From: Brevibacillus fortis | GTDB lineage: Bacteria; Bacillota; Bacilli; Brevibacillales; Brevibacillaceae | Assembly (NCBI RefSeq): GCF_003013395.1 | Contig: NZ_PXZM01000039.1 | Span: 62,001-126,000, forward strand | Length of the DNA: 64,000 nucleotides | Reading direction: 5' to 3' | Shown here: one piece after another, positions 1 through 8,701 of the stretch | How positions within the stretch are numbered: position 1 is the first letter of the stretch | Layout of the letters: each line of letters begins with the position of its first letter | Made by a program: the position numbers and the translations under genes | Notes under the pieces: model-generated | Told to the model about the DNA's origin: nothing | Database searches by the model: none | The model's input: the letters and a program-made list of their open reading frames with translations, nothing else

Positions 1-2
1 TA

Positions 3-548
3 AATGCATATAAAAAGATGGAACAGGCACGTAACCAAGAGAACAAACCTTTAAGCAAATCGAGTAGTAATGTAACCCTGTCAGACTTTTCGATTCAGGG
101 AGCTGTTTTACCAGAAGCGGATGAAATACGTAAATACAACAATACGAATATGCAAGGGCTTCTATCTTCAACGGATGAAAAACTTTCGTTCATTATGGAA
201 GAGGATGAAGTAAAAGGTATCGTTATAGCAACAGATAAAGAGCCAATCATGGCTGGTGGTGAAAAAAGTGGTCCTGAATTGTTTGATCTTTACGAGAACA
301 TTAAAAATACACTCGGGAAAGATGTAAACATTACGTACTTTAGTTATTCAGGTGGGTTTATTTTCGTTGCAACTGATAGTGAAGGTGAGGAAAGCTTGTG
401 GCTCGATCAACGTGCTTCTACATTTTTAGATCTTCCTTCGCACAAGCAACTCAAATCTGAAGAAGTTGTAGAAAAAATTCGAGAAGGTGCGGAATCGGTG
501 GATGAAGAAAAGACAAGCCAACTAGAAATGGGAAGTAAATCTGAATAG
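3..548 (+). CDS. Unknown protein, probably 5'-truncated by window edge
   Basis: I do not recognise this family. The frame is open to the left edge, and the first in-window ATG (18) has no ribosome site before it, so the true start is probably outside. The visible part has a polar low-complexity N-terminus, a globular middle of mixed alpha/beta character around residues 50-135, and a very acidic, probably disordered tail rich in E, S and K. No transmembrane segment or signal peptide is visible in this part. A strong hairpin terminator follows about 85 bases downstream, shared with the convergent aminopeptidase gene. Confidence 0.6.
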   Translation, partial: NAYKKMEQARNQENKPLSKSSSNVTLSDFSIQGAVLPEADEIRKYNNTNMQGLLSSTDEKLSFIMEEDEVKGIVIATDKEPIMAGGEKSGPELFDLYENIKNTLGKDVNITYFSYSGGFIFVATDSEGEESLWLDQRASTFLDLPSHKQLKSEEVVEKIREGAESVDEEKTSQLEMGSKSE

Positions 549-632
549 ATGAAATCCATTTTACTTTGGGACAGCAAAAATGGCTGTTCCTTTTTGTGTA
601 TAAAGCTAGCTGTTGGCTTTTTACAGAGATAG

Positions 633-671
633 AAAATGGGCTAGGGAACCTCATTCCCCAGCCCATTTTTT
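633..671. terminator. Bidirectional intrinsic terminator
   Basis: Arms AAAATGGGCT (633-642) and AGCCCATTTT (660-669), extended inward by GGGAA/TTCCC across one mismatch, with T runs on both sides. It lies between two convergent genes and can serve both. Confidence 0.85.
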
Positions 672-683
672 CATTCATTTCCT

Positions 684-1799
684 TTAAATCAAATTCTCCG
701 GGTTCAAGCCTTCCAGCTCTGGCAACACAAAACGCCCGTCTTTTCTGATCAGCACATCGTCAAACCAGATTTCGCCGCCGCCGTATTCAGGGCGCTGGAT
801 TTGGACCAAGTCCCAGTGAATGGAGGAGCGGTTGCCGTTGTCTGCTACTGTGTAAGCATTACCTGGTGTGAAGTGGAAGCTGCCTGCGATTTTTTCGTCA
901 AACAGGATGTCCAGCATCGGGTGGAGGATGTGCGGGTTGAAGCCAATCGCGAATTCTCCGATATAACGTGCGCCCTCGTCTGTGTCGAGGATGTCGTTTA
1001 GTGCTTTGGTATTGGAGCTGGTCGCTTCCACGATCTTGCCTTCTTTGAAAGTGAACTGCACATCATTGAAGGTAATGCCGTTGTAGATCGATGCTGCGTT
1101 GTAGAAAATCGTTCCTTCAACGGAATCGCGCACAGGAGCGGTGTATACTTCGCCATCCGGGATATTGCGTTTGCCGTCACATTTGATGGCATTGATTCCT
1201 TTGATAGAGAAGCGCAGGTCTGTTTTTGGACCGACGATGCGCACGCGATCGGTGCGCTCCATCAGCTCTTTCAACGGAGTCATGGCAGCGGACATTTTCG
1301 CGTAGTCCAGATTGCAGACGGAGAAGTAGAAGTCTTCAAAGCCCTCGAGACTCATTTTGGACAGTTGCGCCATTGATTTGTTCGGGTAGCGCAGCACAAC
1401 CCAGCGTTTGTTCGGAACGCGCTCATTAGTATGTACAGGTTGATACAGGACACGAGCGTAGATGCCCATTTTGTCTTCCGGTACGTCGGCATACTCGTTG
1501 ATGTTGTCGTAAGCGCGGATGGCGATGTATGCGTCCATGTCCTTCATCCGGTCATACTCGTATTTTGCCATCAAGGCCATGTGTTCTTCGCTGGTGCCTT
1601 GATAGAGTGCACGCATGATCTCTTGATCTTTCAAAGTAACCAAAGGCAGGGCCCCAACTGCAAACGATTCACGCACAAGTGCACGAACGAGCTCAGGTTG
1701 CAGGCCTGTATTTTCGATCAAGACTTTTTCGCCTTTTTGCAAATTGAGGGAGTAACGGACGAGACGGCTTGCCAGTTCATTAATGCGTGGATCTGCCAT
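684..1799 (-). CDS. Aminopeptidase, M29 family
   Basis: Predicted cytosolic metallo-aminopeptidase of the M29 (AmpS/PepS, thermophilic aminopeptidase) family, which removes N-terminal residues from peptides using two metal ions. The 371 residues match the shorter members of the family. The N-terminus (DPRINELASRLVRYSLNLQKG) is typical. The metal-binding C-terminal half is intact, with the conserved EVYTAPVRDSVEG segment, the GEFAIGFNP segment and the late SIHWDLV motif that supplies a His and an Asp ligand. The ATG start has a good site (ACGGAGGT) eight bases upstream. Transcribed alone, upstream of a convergent terminator. The peptide substrate cannot be told from sequence. Confidence 0.9.
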   Translation of the reverse strand: MADPRINELASRLVRYSLNLQKGEKVLIENTGLQPELVRALVRESFAVGALPLVTLKDQEIMRALYQGTSEEHMALMAKYEYDRMKDMDAYIAIRAYDNINEYADVPEDKMGIYARVLYQPVHTNERVPNKRWVVLRYPNKSMAQLSKMSLEGFEDFYFSVCNLDYAKMSAAMTPLKELMERTDRVRIVGPKTDLRFSIKGINAIKCDGKRNIPDGEVYTAPVRDSVEGTIFYNAASIYNGITFNDVQFTFKEGKIVEATSSNTKALNDILDTDEGARYIGEFAIGFNPHILHPMLDILFDEKIAGSFHFTPGNAYTVADNGNRSSIHWDLVQIQRPEYGGGEIWFDDVLIRKDGRFVLPELEGLNPENLI

Positions 1800-1867
1800 A
1801 GGTAGTAACCTCCGTAGTAAAATAATTTTGATTAATGATTAATTTGTATTATTGCACACCTGAACGA

Positions 1868-1909
1868 AGGCTTGCCAGTGTGTTTGATGCTTCGCTTACA
1901 GGCAAGCCT
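1868..1909 (-). terminator. Hairpin overlapping the alcohol dehydrogenase stop codon
   Basis: Perfect 9-base arms AGGCTTGCC (868-876 of the second kb) and GGCAAGCCT (1901-1909) around a 24-base loop, spanning the stop codon of the minus-strand dehydrogenase gene. The following bases are not T-rich, so termination is plausible but weak. Confidence 0.45.
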
Positions 1910-3095
1910 CGTAGATCGCGATTACATCTGATTCATTCAATTTTCGTGAGCTAGGCAGATACCCGATTCCGCGTCCGCCGATGCGAACCGCTTCTTCTGC
2001 CATTTGCGCCAGCGATTGTTTGGTCACGCCAAAGTCAGAGAGTCGTTCCGTAATTCCCATGCGCTCATACCAGCGGCGAACGGCTTCAATCGTTGCTCGT
2101 GCTGCTTTCGCTTCGTTCTCCTCGGTAACTCCAAAGCAATGACGTCCCATACGGGCTAGTCTCTCGGGCCGGTCTTGCAAAATCACCTGTTCAAAATAAG
2201 GCAAGGACAGGATCGCCAGTCCACGACCGTGAGCCATATCATAAATCCCGCTCAGCGGATGCTCGACTCCGTGAAGAGGCATTCCAGCACCACGACCGCC
2301 AGCAGCGAATGGACTGATGCCCAACGTGCTCGCCCACAGCAGGGTGGAACGCGCTTCTGCGTTGTCTGGTTGTTGGATCGCTGTGATGGAGTGCTCGACG
2401 ACGAGGCGAATGAGAGTTTCGGAAATGCCGTCTTGTACGTGGGTTCCTTCCGTGCTGATCAAATAGTTTTCAAACAGATGCGAAAAGATATCGGCGCAAG
2501 ATTCCGCTGTGACGCGAGCCGGAACGGTAAAGGTGATAGACGGGTCAAGAATGGCAATCTTCGGGTAAAGTGCTGGGCCGTTGATTGAAGATTTTTCATG
2601 GGTGCCCCAATGAGTCAGGACGCTGATATGGTTTGCTTCCGAACCTGTAGCGGCTACTGTCGGGACGGTCATGATCGGCAGTGCTTCCTGAACGGGTACC
2701 AACAATTGACCAGAGCCGCTCGGATTTCCCCGCATGTAATCGTAAATCGGGCGTCCGGAAATGGCTGCTGCCGCAATTGCTTTGGAGGCATCCATCACGG
2801 AACCCCCACCGATAGCCAGGATGAAGTCGCACTGATGCTCACGAACAAGAGCTGCTCCGGCATCAACCGTTGCCGTACGCGGATTCGGCTCAATTTTGTC
2901 AAAAACAATATACGCCACTTGAGCTTCCTGCAACAAAGCCTTGGCGCGGTCCAAAAGACCTGTGCGTTTGGCCGCATTGCCGCCTGTGACGAGCAATGCT
3001 TTTTGGCCCATCGATTTTGCTCCTTGACCCAAACGTTCCAGTTCGCCTATGCCAAAGTAAATTTTGGTAGGAAAAGACACTTCAAATGGAAACAT
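1896..3095 (-). CDS. Iron-containing alcohol dehydrogenase
   Basis: Predicted group III (Fe-type) alcohol dehydrogenase that interconverts alcohols and aldehydes with NAD(P)H. The 399 residues fit the family. The nucleotide-binding motif GGGSVMDASKAIA is at about 96-108. The four usual metal ligands are all visible: D202 and H206 (in ADIFSHLFENY), H279 (GVEHPLSG) and H289 (DMAHGRGL). The C-terminal IGGRGIGYLP region is also typical. The ATG start has GAAGGA upstream. Nearest relatives by eye are butanol dehydrogenase/YugJ-type proteins; the substrate is unknown. A terminator-like hairpin sits in its 5' leader. Confidence 0.9.
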   Translation of the reverse strand: MFPFEVSFPTKIYFGIGELERLGQGAKSMGQKALLVTGGNAAKRTGLLDRAKALLQEAQVAYIVFDKIEPNPRTATVDAGAALVREHQCDFILAIGGGSVMDASKAIAAAAISGRPIYDYMRGNPSGSGQLLVPVQEALPIMTVPTVAATGSEANHISVLTHWGTHEKSSINGPALYPKIAILDPSITFTVPARVTAESCADIFSHLFENYLISTEGTHVQDGISETLIRLVVEHSITAIQQPDNAEARSTLLWASTLGISPFAAGGRGAGMPLHGVEHPLSGIYDMAHGRGLAILSLPYFEQVILQDRPERLARMGRHCFGVTEENEAKAARATIEAVRRWYERMGITERLSDFGVTKQSLAQMAEEAVRIGGRGIGYLPSSRKLNESDVIAIYEACL

Positions 3096-3144
3096 CTGAA
3101 ATTCCTTCTTTCACGTATTGGTTGTACCACTGACAAGTTTACCA

Positions 3145-3182
3145 TAAACAAAAGAAAAGAGCCTGCTCCGTGGGCGGGCTCT
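3145..3182 (-). terminator. Terminator-like hairpin in the leader of the alcohol dehydrogenase gene
   Basis: Arms AGAGCCTGC (3158-3166) and GCGGGCTCT (3174-3182) pair with one G-T wobble. On the minus strand the hairpin is followed by TTTTCTTTTGTTT, so it has the form of a minus-strand intrinsic terminator. It lies about 50 bases before the dehydrogenase start, with no minus-strand gene before it, so it may be a leader attenuator or a block against antisense transcription from purC. Confidence 0.55.
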
Positions 3183-3253
3183 ATGTGCATATGAGGTAGT
3201 TTGGATAATGAGTTTGCGAATGTTAGTGAGGTTGAGAAGAAAGATATAGTGTA

Positions 3254-3344
3254 AATCCCGAACGTTTGTCGAAGTGTATTCCATCATTTTTCGTTGATAA
3301 ATGCGTATGATTGTGTTTTAATGTAGTTGAAACGTTCGTGAATT
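3254..3344 (+). promoter_or_regulatory. purC promoter with two tandem PurR operators
   Basis: Two PurBox pairs, each with facing cores exactly 25 bases apart. Pair 1: CGAAC at 3260-3264 (in AAATCCCGAACGTTT) and TTTCG at 3290-3294. Pair 2: CGTAT at 3304-3308 and GTTCG at 3334-3338 (in GAAACGTTCGTGAATT). Each pair has one strong and one degenerate box. A 25-base core distance is what two 14-base PurBoxes separated by 17 bases would give, the geometry known for Bacillus PurR. A candidate sigma-A promoter, TTGATA (3295-3300), 16 bases, TTTAAT (3317-3322), lies inside pair 2, placed as at the purH promoter. Confidence 0.8.
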
Positions 3345-3386
3345 AACCGAAACTCAACCTTTTTGACTGGGAAGGTGACTCCTACG

Positions 3387-4106
3387 GTGGAAAAACAGGA
3401 ACAACTCTACGAAGGTAAGGCGAAACGTATTTATCGGACATCTTTATCTGATCAGTACTGGGTAGAGTACAAAGACGACGCAACAGCATTCAATGGAGAG
3501 AAACGGGCGCAAATCACCGGAAAAGGTGAGCTGAACAACCGCATTACGGCAATCTTTTTCACCATGCTGAAGGAGCGGGGCATCGACAACCATTTTGTCC
3601 GTCTGCTGTCCGCCACAGAGCAAGTTGTTCGCAAAGTGGAGATTATCCCTTTGGAGGTAGTCGTTCGCAATATCGCAGCAGGCTCATTGGCCAAGCGTCT
3701 TGGCATGGAAGAAGGAACTGTGCTTCCGCAGCCCGTTGTCGAGTTTTACTATAAGGATGACGCACTGGGAGATCCATTGGTGAATGCCTCCCATATCAAA
3801 GTGTTGGGGATTGCGAGCGAAAGTGACCAAGCGACACTTGAGCGCATGGGGCTGGCTGTAAACGAGGTTCTGGTGCCTTACCTGCGCGAGCGCAACATTA
3901 CCTTGGTCGATTTCAAACTAGAATTCGGAAAAACAACGGACGGGGAGATTCTCCTCGCCGATGAAATATCCCCAGATACATGCCGTTTCTGGGATTCGGT
4001 AACGAATGAAAAGCTCGACAAAGACCGCTTCCGCCGCGATTTGGGCAATGTGGAGGAAGCTTACAAAGAAATGCTTACGAGACTAGGAGGAGACGTACAT
4101 GTTTAA
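3387..4106 (+). CDS. purC: SAICAR synthetase
   Basis: Phosphoribosylaminoimidazole-succinocarboxamide synthase, which joins aspartate to CAIR in purine synthesis using ATP. The family marks are clear: LYEGKAKRIYRT near the N-terminus, and VDFKLEFG followed by LADEISPDTCRFWD in the second half. I choose the GTG at 3387 (about 239 residues) because GGAAGGTGA lies nine bases upstream; the frame also opens at a TTG at 3363 with no ribosome site. It is the first gene of the operon, directly behind the PurR operators, and overlaps purS by eight bases. purE, purK and purB, which precede purC in Bacillus subtilis, are absent here. Confidence 0.96.
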   Translation: MEKQEQLYEGKAKRIYRTSLSDQYWVEYKDDATAFNGEKRAQITGKGELNNRITAIFFTMLKERGIDNHFVRLLSATEQVVRKVEIIPLEVVVRNIAAGSLAKRLGMEEGTVLPQPVVEFYYKDDALGDPLVNASHIKVLGIASESDQATLERMGLAVNEVLVPYLRERNITLVDFKLEFGKTTDGEILLADEISPDTCRFWDSVTNEKLDKDRFRRDLGNVEEAYKEMLTRLGGDVHV

Positions 4107-4347
4107 AGCTGTTGTTTATGTAACATTGCGCGAGAGTGTTTTGGACCCGCAAGGACACGCTGTAAAAGGTGCTCTGCACACCTTGGGTTTTGATGAAGTA
4201 AACAATGCGCGTATCGGGAAGTACTTGGAGCTGGAATTGAACACTTCTGACCGTGCGCAAGCAGAAGAGCGTGTACGTGAAATGTGCGAAAAGCTGTTGG
4301 CCAATACGGTGGTAGAAGACTATCGCTTTGATATCGTGGAGGGCTAG
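4099..4347 (+). CDS. purS: FGAM synthase subunit PurS
   Basis: Small subunit of the three-part formylglycinamidine ribonucleotide synthase (PurS, PurQ, small PurL) of Gram-positive bacteria. The 82 residues match the usual length. The sequence shows the typical VTLRESVLDPQG start and the A..L..LGF.EV pattern of a small ferredoxin-like fold. It starts inside the end of purC with AGGAGGAG upstream, and is followed after four bases by purQ, so translation is probably coupled. Confidence 0.95.
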   Translation: MFKAVVYVTLRESVLDPQGHAVKGALHTLGFDEVNNARIGKYLELELNTSDRAQAEERVREMCEKLLANTVVEDYRFDIVEG

Positions 4348-4351
4348 TGAT

Positions 4352-5044
4352 ATGCGAGTAGCCGTTATCGTCTTTCCAGGCTCGAATGCCGACATTGATT
4401 TGTTTAACGCAGTTGAAGACGTAATGGGAGTGCCTGTGGATTACGTATGGCATTCCGATACGGATCTTTCCAAATATGATGCAATTCTTTTGCCAGGCGG
4501 ATTCTCGTATGGAGATTATCTGCGCTGTGGTGCGGTCGCTCGTTTTTCACCCGTCATGGAGCAAGTGGTGAAGGCGGCAGAAGAAGGCAAGCTGATCATG
4601 GGAATCTGTAATGGCTTCCAGATCTTGACCGAAGTTGGGCTGTTGCCAGGAGCTCTCTTGCGTAACCGTTCACTGAAATTCCGTTGCAAGCTGTCCGAAT
4701 TACGTGTGGAAAACAACGACACCTCCTTTACCCGTGATTACGCGGCTGGGGAAGTGATCCAAATTCCGATCGCACACGGCGAAGGAAACTACTACTGTGA
4801 TGAAGAAACGCTGGCGAAGCTCACAGCGAACAATCAGATCGTTTTCCGCTATCATGGCGAGAATCCGAATGGTTCACTGGAAGACATCGCGGGCATTTGC
4901 AACGAACGCGGAAACGTACTCGGCATGATGCCTCACCCGGAGCGTGCCGTCCACTCTTGGATGACTTCCGATGACGGACGCCGCATGTTTACCTCGATCC
5001 TGAAGACTTGGAGGGAACAGAACAGTGTCACAACTAACGCATAA
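4352..5044 (+). CDS. purQ: FGAM synthase glutaminase subunit PurQ
   Basis: Class I glutamine amidotransferase that releases ammonia for the PurL active site. The catalytic triad is visible: C86 in IMGICNGFQIL, and H195 and E197 in MMPHPERAVHS. The oxyanion region LLPGGFSYGDYLRCG is intact. The ATG at 4352 follows GGAGGG and gives 230 residues, close to the Bacillus length; a longer TTG start at 4328 lies inside purS and is unlikely. The end overlaps purL by 20 bases. Confidence 0.96.
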   Translation: MRVAVIVFPGSNADIDLFNAVEDVMGVPVDYVWHSDTDLSKYDAILLPGGFSYGDYLRCGAVARFSPVMEQVVKAAEEGKLIMGICNGFQILTEVGLLPGALLRNRSLKFRCKLSELRVENNDTSFTRDYAAGEVIQIPIAHGEGNYYCDEETLAKLTANNQIVFRYHGENPNGSLEDIAGICNERGNVLGMMPHPERAVHSWMTSDDGRRMFTSILKTWREQNSVTTNA

Positions 5045-7268
5045 AGAACCGACAGCCGAACAAATTGCCGATCAAAAACTATACAAAGAAATCGGTCTGA
5101 CTGACGAAGAATATCAGCGTGTCGTCGAAATTCTCGGCCGCAAGCCGAACTGGACGGAGACAGGTCTGTACAGCGTTATGTGGTCGGAGCACTGCTCCTA
5201 CAAAAACTCCAAGCCTGTTCTGCGTCGTTTCCCGACAAAAGGACCTCGCGTTTTGCAAGGACCAGGGGAAGGTGCGGGCATTGTCGACATCGGGGACAAT
5301 CAGGCGGTCGTTTTCAAAATCGAAAGCCATAACCACCCATCTGCGATCGAGCCGTACCAAGGTGCTGCGACTGGTGTGGGAGGTATCATCCGTGACGTAT
5401 TCTCGATGGGCGCGCGTCCGATTGCGCTGCTGAACTCGCTTCGATTCGGGGAGCTCAAGTCTCCACGTGTCAAATACTTGTTCGAAAACGTCGTTGCAGG
5501 TATCGCAGGCTACGGGAACTGCATTGGGATTCCGACTGTGGGTGGCGAAGTGAATTTCGACCCTACGTATGAAGGCAATCCGCTTGTTAACGCCATGTGC
5601 GTCGGCTTGATCGACCACGAGAAGATTCAAAAAGGGGTAGCGTCCGGTATCGGCAACCCTGTTATCTACGTTGGTGCAAGCACGGGGCGCGACGGTATTC
5701 ACGGGGCGACCTTCGCATCCGAGGAGCTCACGGAAGAGTCAGAGAAAAAACGTCCGGCGGTACAAGTCGGCGATCCATTCATGGAAAAGCTCCTGCTGGA
5801 AGCGTGCCTGGAGTTGATCGACACGGGTATCGTCGTCGGGATTCAGGACATGGGAGCGGCTGGCTTGACGAGCTCCAGCTCCGAGATGGCGTCCAAGGCA
5901 GGTAACGGGATCGAGATGAATCTGGACCTGGTGCCACAGCGCGAAGCTGGCATGTCTGCATACGAAATGATGCTGTCTGAATCACAGGAGCGCATGCTCG
6001 TCGTCGTTGGAAAAGGTAAAGAGGCAGAAGCCATCGCGATTTTTGATAAATGGGGCTTGGCATCCGCTGTCGTGGGTAAAGTAACGGAAGACAGCAAGCT
6101 GCGCCTGTTGCATCAAGGTGAGGTAGTAGCCGAAGTGCCAGTAGACAGCTTGGCAGACGACGCACCTGTGTACCATCGTCCATCTGCAGTGCCTGCTTAC
6201 TACGAAGCGAACGCGAATGTAGAAGTGCTAGCAGCCATCCATGAACCGAAAGATCTGAATGTAACGCTGAAAAGCTTGCTGGCTCAGCCAACAGTGGCGA
6301 ATAAAGCGTGGGTATACGAGCAATACGATCACATCGTGCGTGCAAACACAGCTGTAAAGCCTGGTTCTGATGCTGCTGTTGTCATGGTGCGCGGTACTCG
6401 CAAGGCCCTTGCGATGAGTACGGATTGCAACGGTCGCTATGTGTACCTCGATCCAAAAGTGGGCGGTGCCATTGCAGTTGCAGAATCTGCACGCAACGTC
6501 GTCTGCTCTGGTGCAGAGCCGCTGGCGATTACGGACTGCTTGAACTTCGGAAGTCCGGAAAAGCCTGAGGTGTTCTGGCAATTTGAAAAATCGTGCGAGG
6601 GCATGAGCGAAGCGTGCGTAGCACTCGATGCTCCGGTCATCGGCGGAAACGTATCCTTTTACAATGAACGCAGCGGTGACGCGATCTATCCAACCCCAAC
6701 AGTAGGAATGGTTGGCTTGATCACCGATGTTGACCATATTACGACTCAGGATTTCAAAAACGAAGGCGACGCGATCATCCTGTTGGGCGAGACCTTCGCT
6801 GAGCTGGGCGGCAGTGAGTATCAAAAGATGGCTACGGGTAGCATTTCCGGACGTCCTCCACAAATCGATCTGACCAAGGAAGCGGCTGTGCAAAAGCTGG
6901 TTCTCACAGCGATTCGCCAAGGTCTGGTGAACTCCGCACACGATCTGTCCGAAGGCGGTCTGGGTGTTGCGCTGGCTGAATCTTGCTTCGGCAAAGGCTT
7001 CGGTGCGCAGGTGGCTCTTGCGTCCGAGCTGCGTACAGACGTGCTCTTGTTCAGTGAATCTCAATCTCGCATCTTGCTCAGTGCTTCTGGGGAGCAAGCG
7101 GCGGCGATTCTCGCATTGGCAGGTGAACATGGCGTACCTGCTCTAAACATCGGTACGGTCGGCGGCGATCGTCTGGTAGTAAACGTGAACGGTACAGAAG
7201 TGATCAACGCTTCGACTCAAGAGGTGAAAGCAGCCTGGAAGGATGCGATTCCATGTTTGATCGGGTAA
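5025..7268 (+). CDS. purL: FGAM synthase subunit PurL (small type)
   Basis: ATP-dependent synthetase subunit that converts FGAR to FGAM with ammonia from PurQ. The 747 residues identify the small PurL, without a fused amidotransferase, which needs PurS and PurQ as here. Visible marks are MWSEHCSYKNSK (about 52-63), FKIESHNHPSAIEPYQGAA (about 97-115) and a second half repeating the same PurM-like fold. The GTG start at 5025 has GGAGGG nine bases upstream. Both ends overlap neighbours (purQ by 20 bases, purF by 16), which suggests coupled translation. Confidence 0.97.
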   Translation: MSQLTHKEPTAEQIADQKLYKEIGLTDEEYQRVVEILGRKPNWTETGLYSVMWSEHCSYKNSKPVLRRFPTKGPRVLQGPGEGAGIVDIGDNQAVVFKIESHNHPSAIEPYQGAATGVGGIIRDVFSMGARPIALLNSLRFGELKSPRVKYLFENVVAGIAGYGNCIGIPTVGGEVNFDPTYEGNPLVNAMCVGLIDHEKIQKGVASGIGNPVIYVGASTGRDGIHGATFASEELTEESEKKRPAVQVGDPFMEKLLLEACLELIDTGIVVGIQDMGAAGLTSSSSEMASKAGNGIEMNLDLVPQREAGMSAYEMMLSESQERMLVVVGKGKEAEAIAIFDKWGLASAVVGKVTEDSKLRLLHQGEVVAEVPVDSLADDAPVYHRPSAVPAYYEANANVEVLAAIHEPKDLNVTLKSLLAQPTVANKAWVYEQYDHIVRANTAVKPGSDAAVVMVRGTRKALAMSTDCNGRYVYLDPKVGGAIAVAESARNVVCSGAEPLAITDCLNFGSPEKPEVFWQFEKSCEGMSEACVALDAPVIGGNVSFYNERSGDAIYPTPTVGMVGLITDVDHITTQDFKNEGDAIILLGETFAELGGSEYQKMATGSISGRPPQIDLTKEAAVQKLVLTAIRQGLVNSAHDLSEGGLGVALAESCFGKGFGAQVALASELRTDVLLFSESQSRILLSASGEQAAAILALAGEHGVPALNIGTVGGDRLVVNVNGTEVINASTQEVKAAWKDAIPCLIG

Positions 7269-8671
7269 TCTGGGACAAATTGAACGAAGAATGCGGAGTC
7301 TTTGGCATCTACAACCACAAAGAAGCATCCCAATTGACCTATCTAGGTCTGCACGCCCTTCAACATCGCGGTCAGGAGAGCGCAGGTATCTGCGCCTCCG
7401 ACGGCGAGAAATGGTATAAGCACCGCGGTATGGGGCTCGTGTCAGAGGCTTTTGGCAAGGGCGATCTGGAGAAGTTCAGCGGTCATATCGCAATCGGCCA
7501 CACCCGTTATACGACTGCTGGCTCCAGCAAGATTGAAAATGCCCAACCGCTCTTTTTCCGCTATGCACAAGGCAGTATGGCTGTTGCCCACAACGGGAAT
7601 CTCGTGAATGCCGCCGTGCTTAGAAAAGAGCTGGAAGCAAAAGGCTCCATTTTCCAGACGACCAGTGACACAGAAGTTATCGCGCATCTGATCGCCCGCT
7701 CTGAATGCAAGGATTTGCCGGGAGCGGTAAAGGACGCCCTGCAATACATCAAAGGAGCGTATGCGCTTCTCGTCATGAACGAGAATCAACTCGTGATCGC
7801 CCTTGATCCGAATGGCTTGCGTCCGCTGTCATTGGGACGACTCGGAGATGCGATCACTGTCGCTTCAGAGACTTGTGCGTTCGATATCATTGGCGCGCAG
7901 TATTGGCGTGATGTGCAACCGGGCGAGCTGATCGTCATCGACAAGGATGGCATTACCGAAAGCAAGTTTACCGAAACAACACAGCGTTCGATTTGTACGT
8001 TTGAATACATTTATTTTGCCCGACCGGACAGCGACATCGATGGAATCAACGTCCACATGGCACGCAAACGTCTGGGTAAGCAGCTGGCATTGGAATCCGC
8101 AATTGATGCTGATGTCGTCACAGGTGTACCGGATTCCAGTATCTCTGCTGCTATCGGATTTGCGGAAGCGACAGGAATTCCGTATGAAATCGGCTTGATC
8201 AAAAACCGCTATGTCGGACGCACCTTCATTCAGCCGAGTCAGGAGCTGCGCGAGCGTGCTGTCTATCTCAAGCTGTCTGCAGTTCGCAAGGTAGTGGAAG
8301 GCAAGCGCGTCGTCATGATTGACGATTCCATTGTTCGCGGTACGACGAGTAATCGGATCGTCCGTATGCTGCGTGAAGCTGGCGCCAAAGAAGTGCATGT
8401 GCGTATCAGCTCTCCGCCCGTTATGAATTCTTGTTTTTACGGCATCGACACCTCGTCGCGTGAGGAACTGATTGCGTCGACCAAATCAGTAGAGGAAATT
8501 CGTCAAATCATTGAGGCTGATTCGCTGTCGTTCTTGTCTGTTGAAGGAATGATCGATGCGATTGGCCGCACAGATTCGGCTCCCAATAGAGGGCACTGCC
8601 TCGCATGCTTTAACGGAGAATATCCGACAGAGATTGAGTTCGAAGAAGCGCTACCTGCGCTCAAATGCTAA
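7253..8671 (+). CDS. purF: Amidophosphoribosyltransferase
   Basis: First committed enzyme of purine synthesis, making phosphoribosylamine from PRPP and glutamine. The N-terminal nucleophile is C14 (NEECGVFGI), so a 13-residue propeptide must be removed. PRPP is bound by VVMIDDSIVRGTTSNR (about 353-368). It is the iron-sulfur type: four cysteines (C248, C394, C449, C452, the last two as CLAC) correspond to the 4Fe-4S ligands of the B. subtilis enzyme, in which the cluster links stability to oxygen. The length, 472 residues, is normal. Confidence 0.97.
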   Translation: MFDRVIWDKLNEECGVFGIYNHKEASQLTYLGLHALQHRGQESAGICASDGEKWYKHRGMGLVSEAFGKGDLEKFSGHIAIGHTRYTTAGSSKIENAQPLFFRYAQGSMAVAHNGNLVNAAVLRKELEAKGSIFQTTSDTEVIAHLIARSECKDLPGAVKDALQYIKGAYALLVMNENQLVIALDPNGLRPLSLGRLGDAITVASETCAFDIIGAQYWRDVQPGELIVIDKDGITESKFTETTQRSICTFEYIYFARPDSDIDGINVHMARKRLGKQLALESAIDADVVTGVPDSSISAAIGFAEATGIPYEIGLIKNRYVGRTFIQPSQELRERAVYLKLSAVRKVVEGKRVVMIDDSIVRGTTSNRIVRMLREAGAKEVHVRISSPPVMNSCFYGIDTSSREELIASTKSVEEIRQIIEADSLSFLSVEGMIDAIGRTDSAPNRGHCLACFNGEYPTEIEFEEALPALKC

Positions 8672-8701
8672 TACAAGCACCTCTTGCAAGGGGGAGAAAC
8701 G

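Noticed and set aside
3183..3386. Possible purine riboswitch before purC
   Set aside because: The conserved purine aptamer blocks are absent; the conserved elements are PurBoxes and a promoter.
5779..6345. Long minus-strand frame opposite purL
   Set aside because: It mirrors a highly conserved coding gene, has no ribosome site, and its protein is a typical shadow rich in Arg, Ser and Leu.
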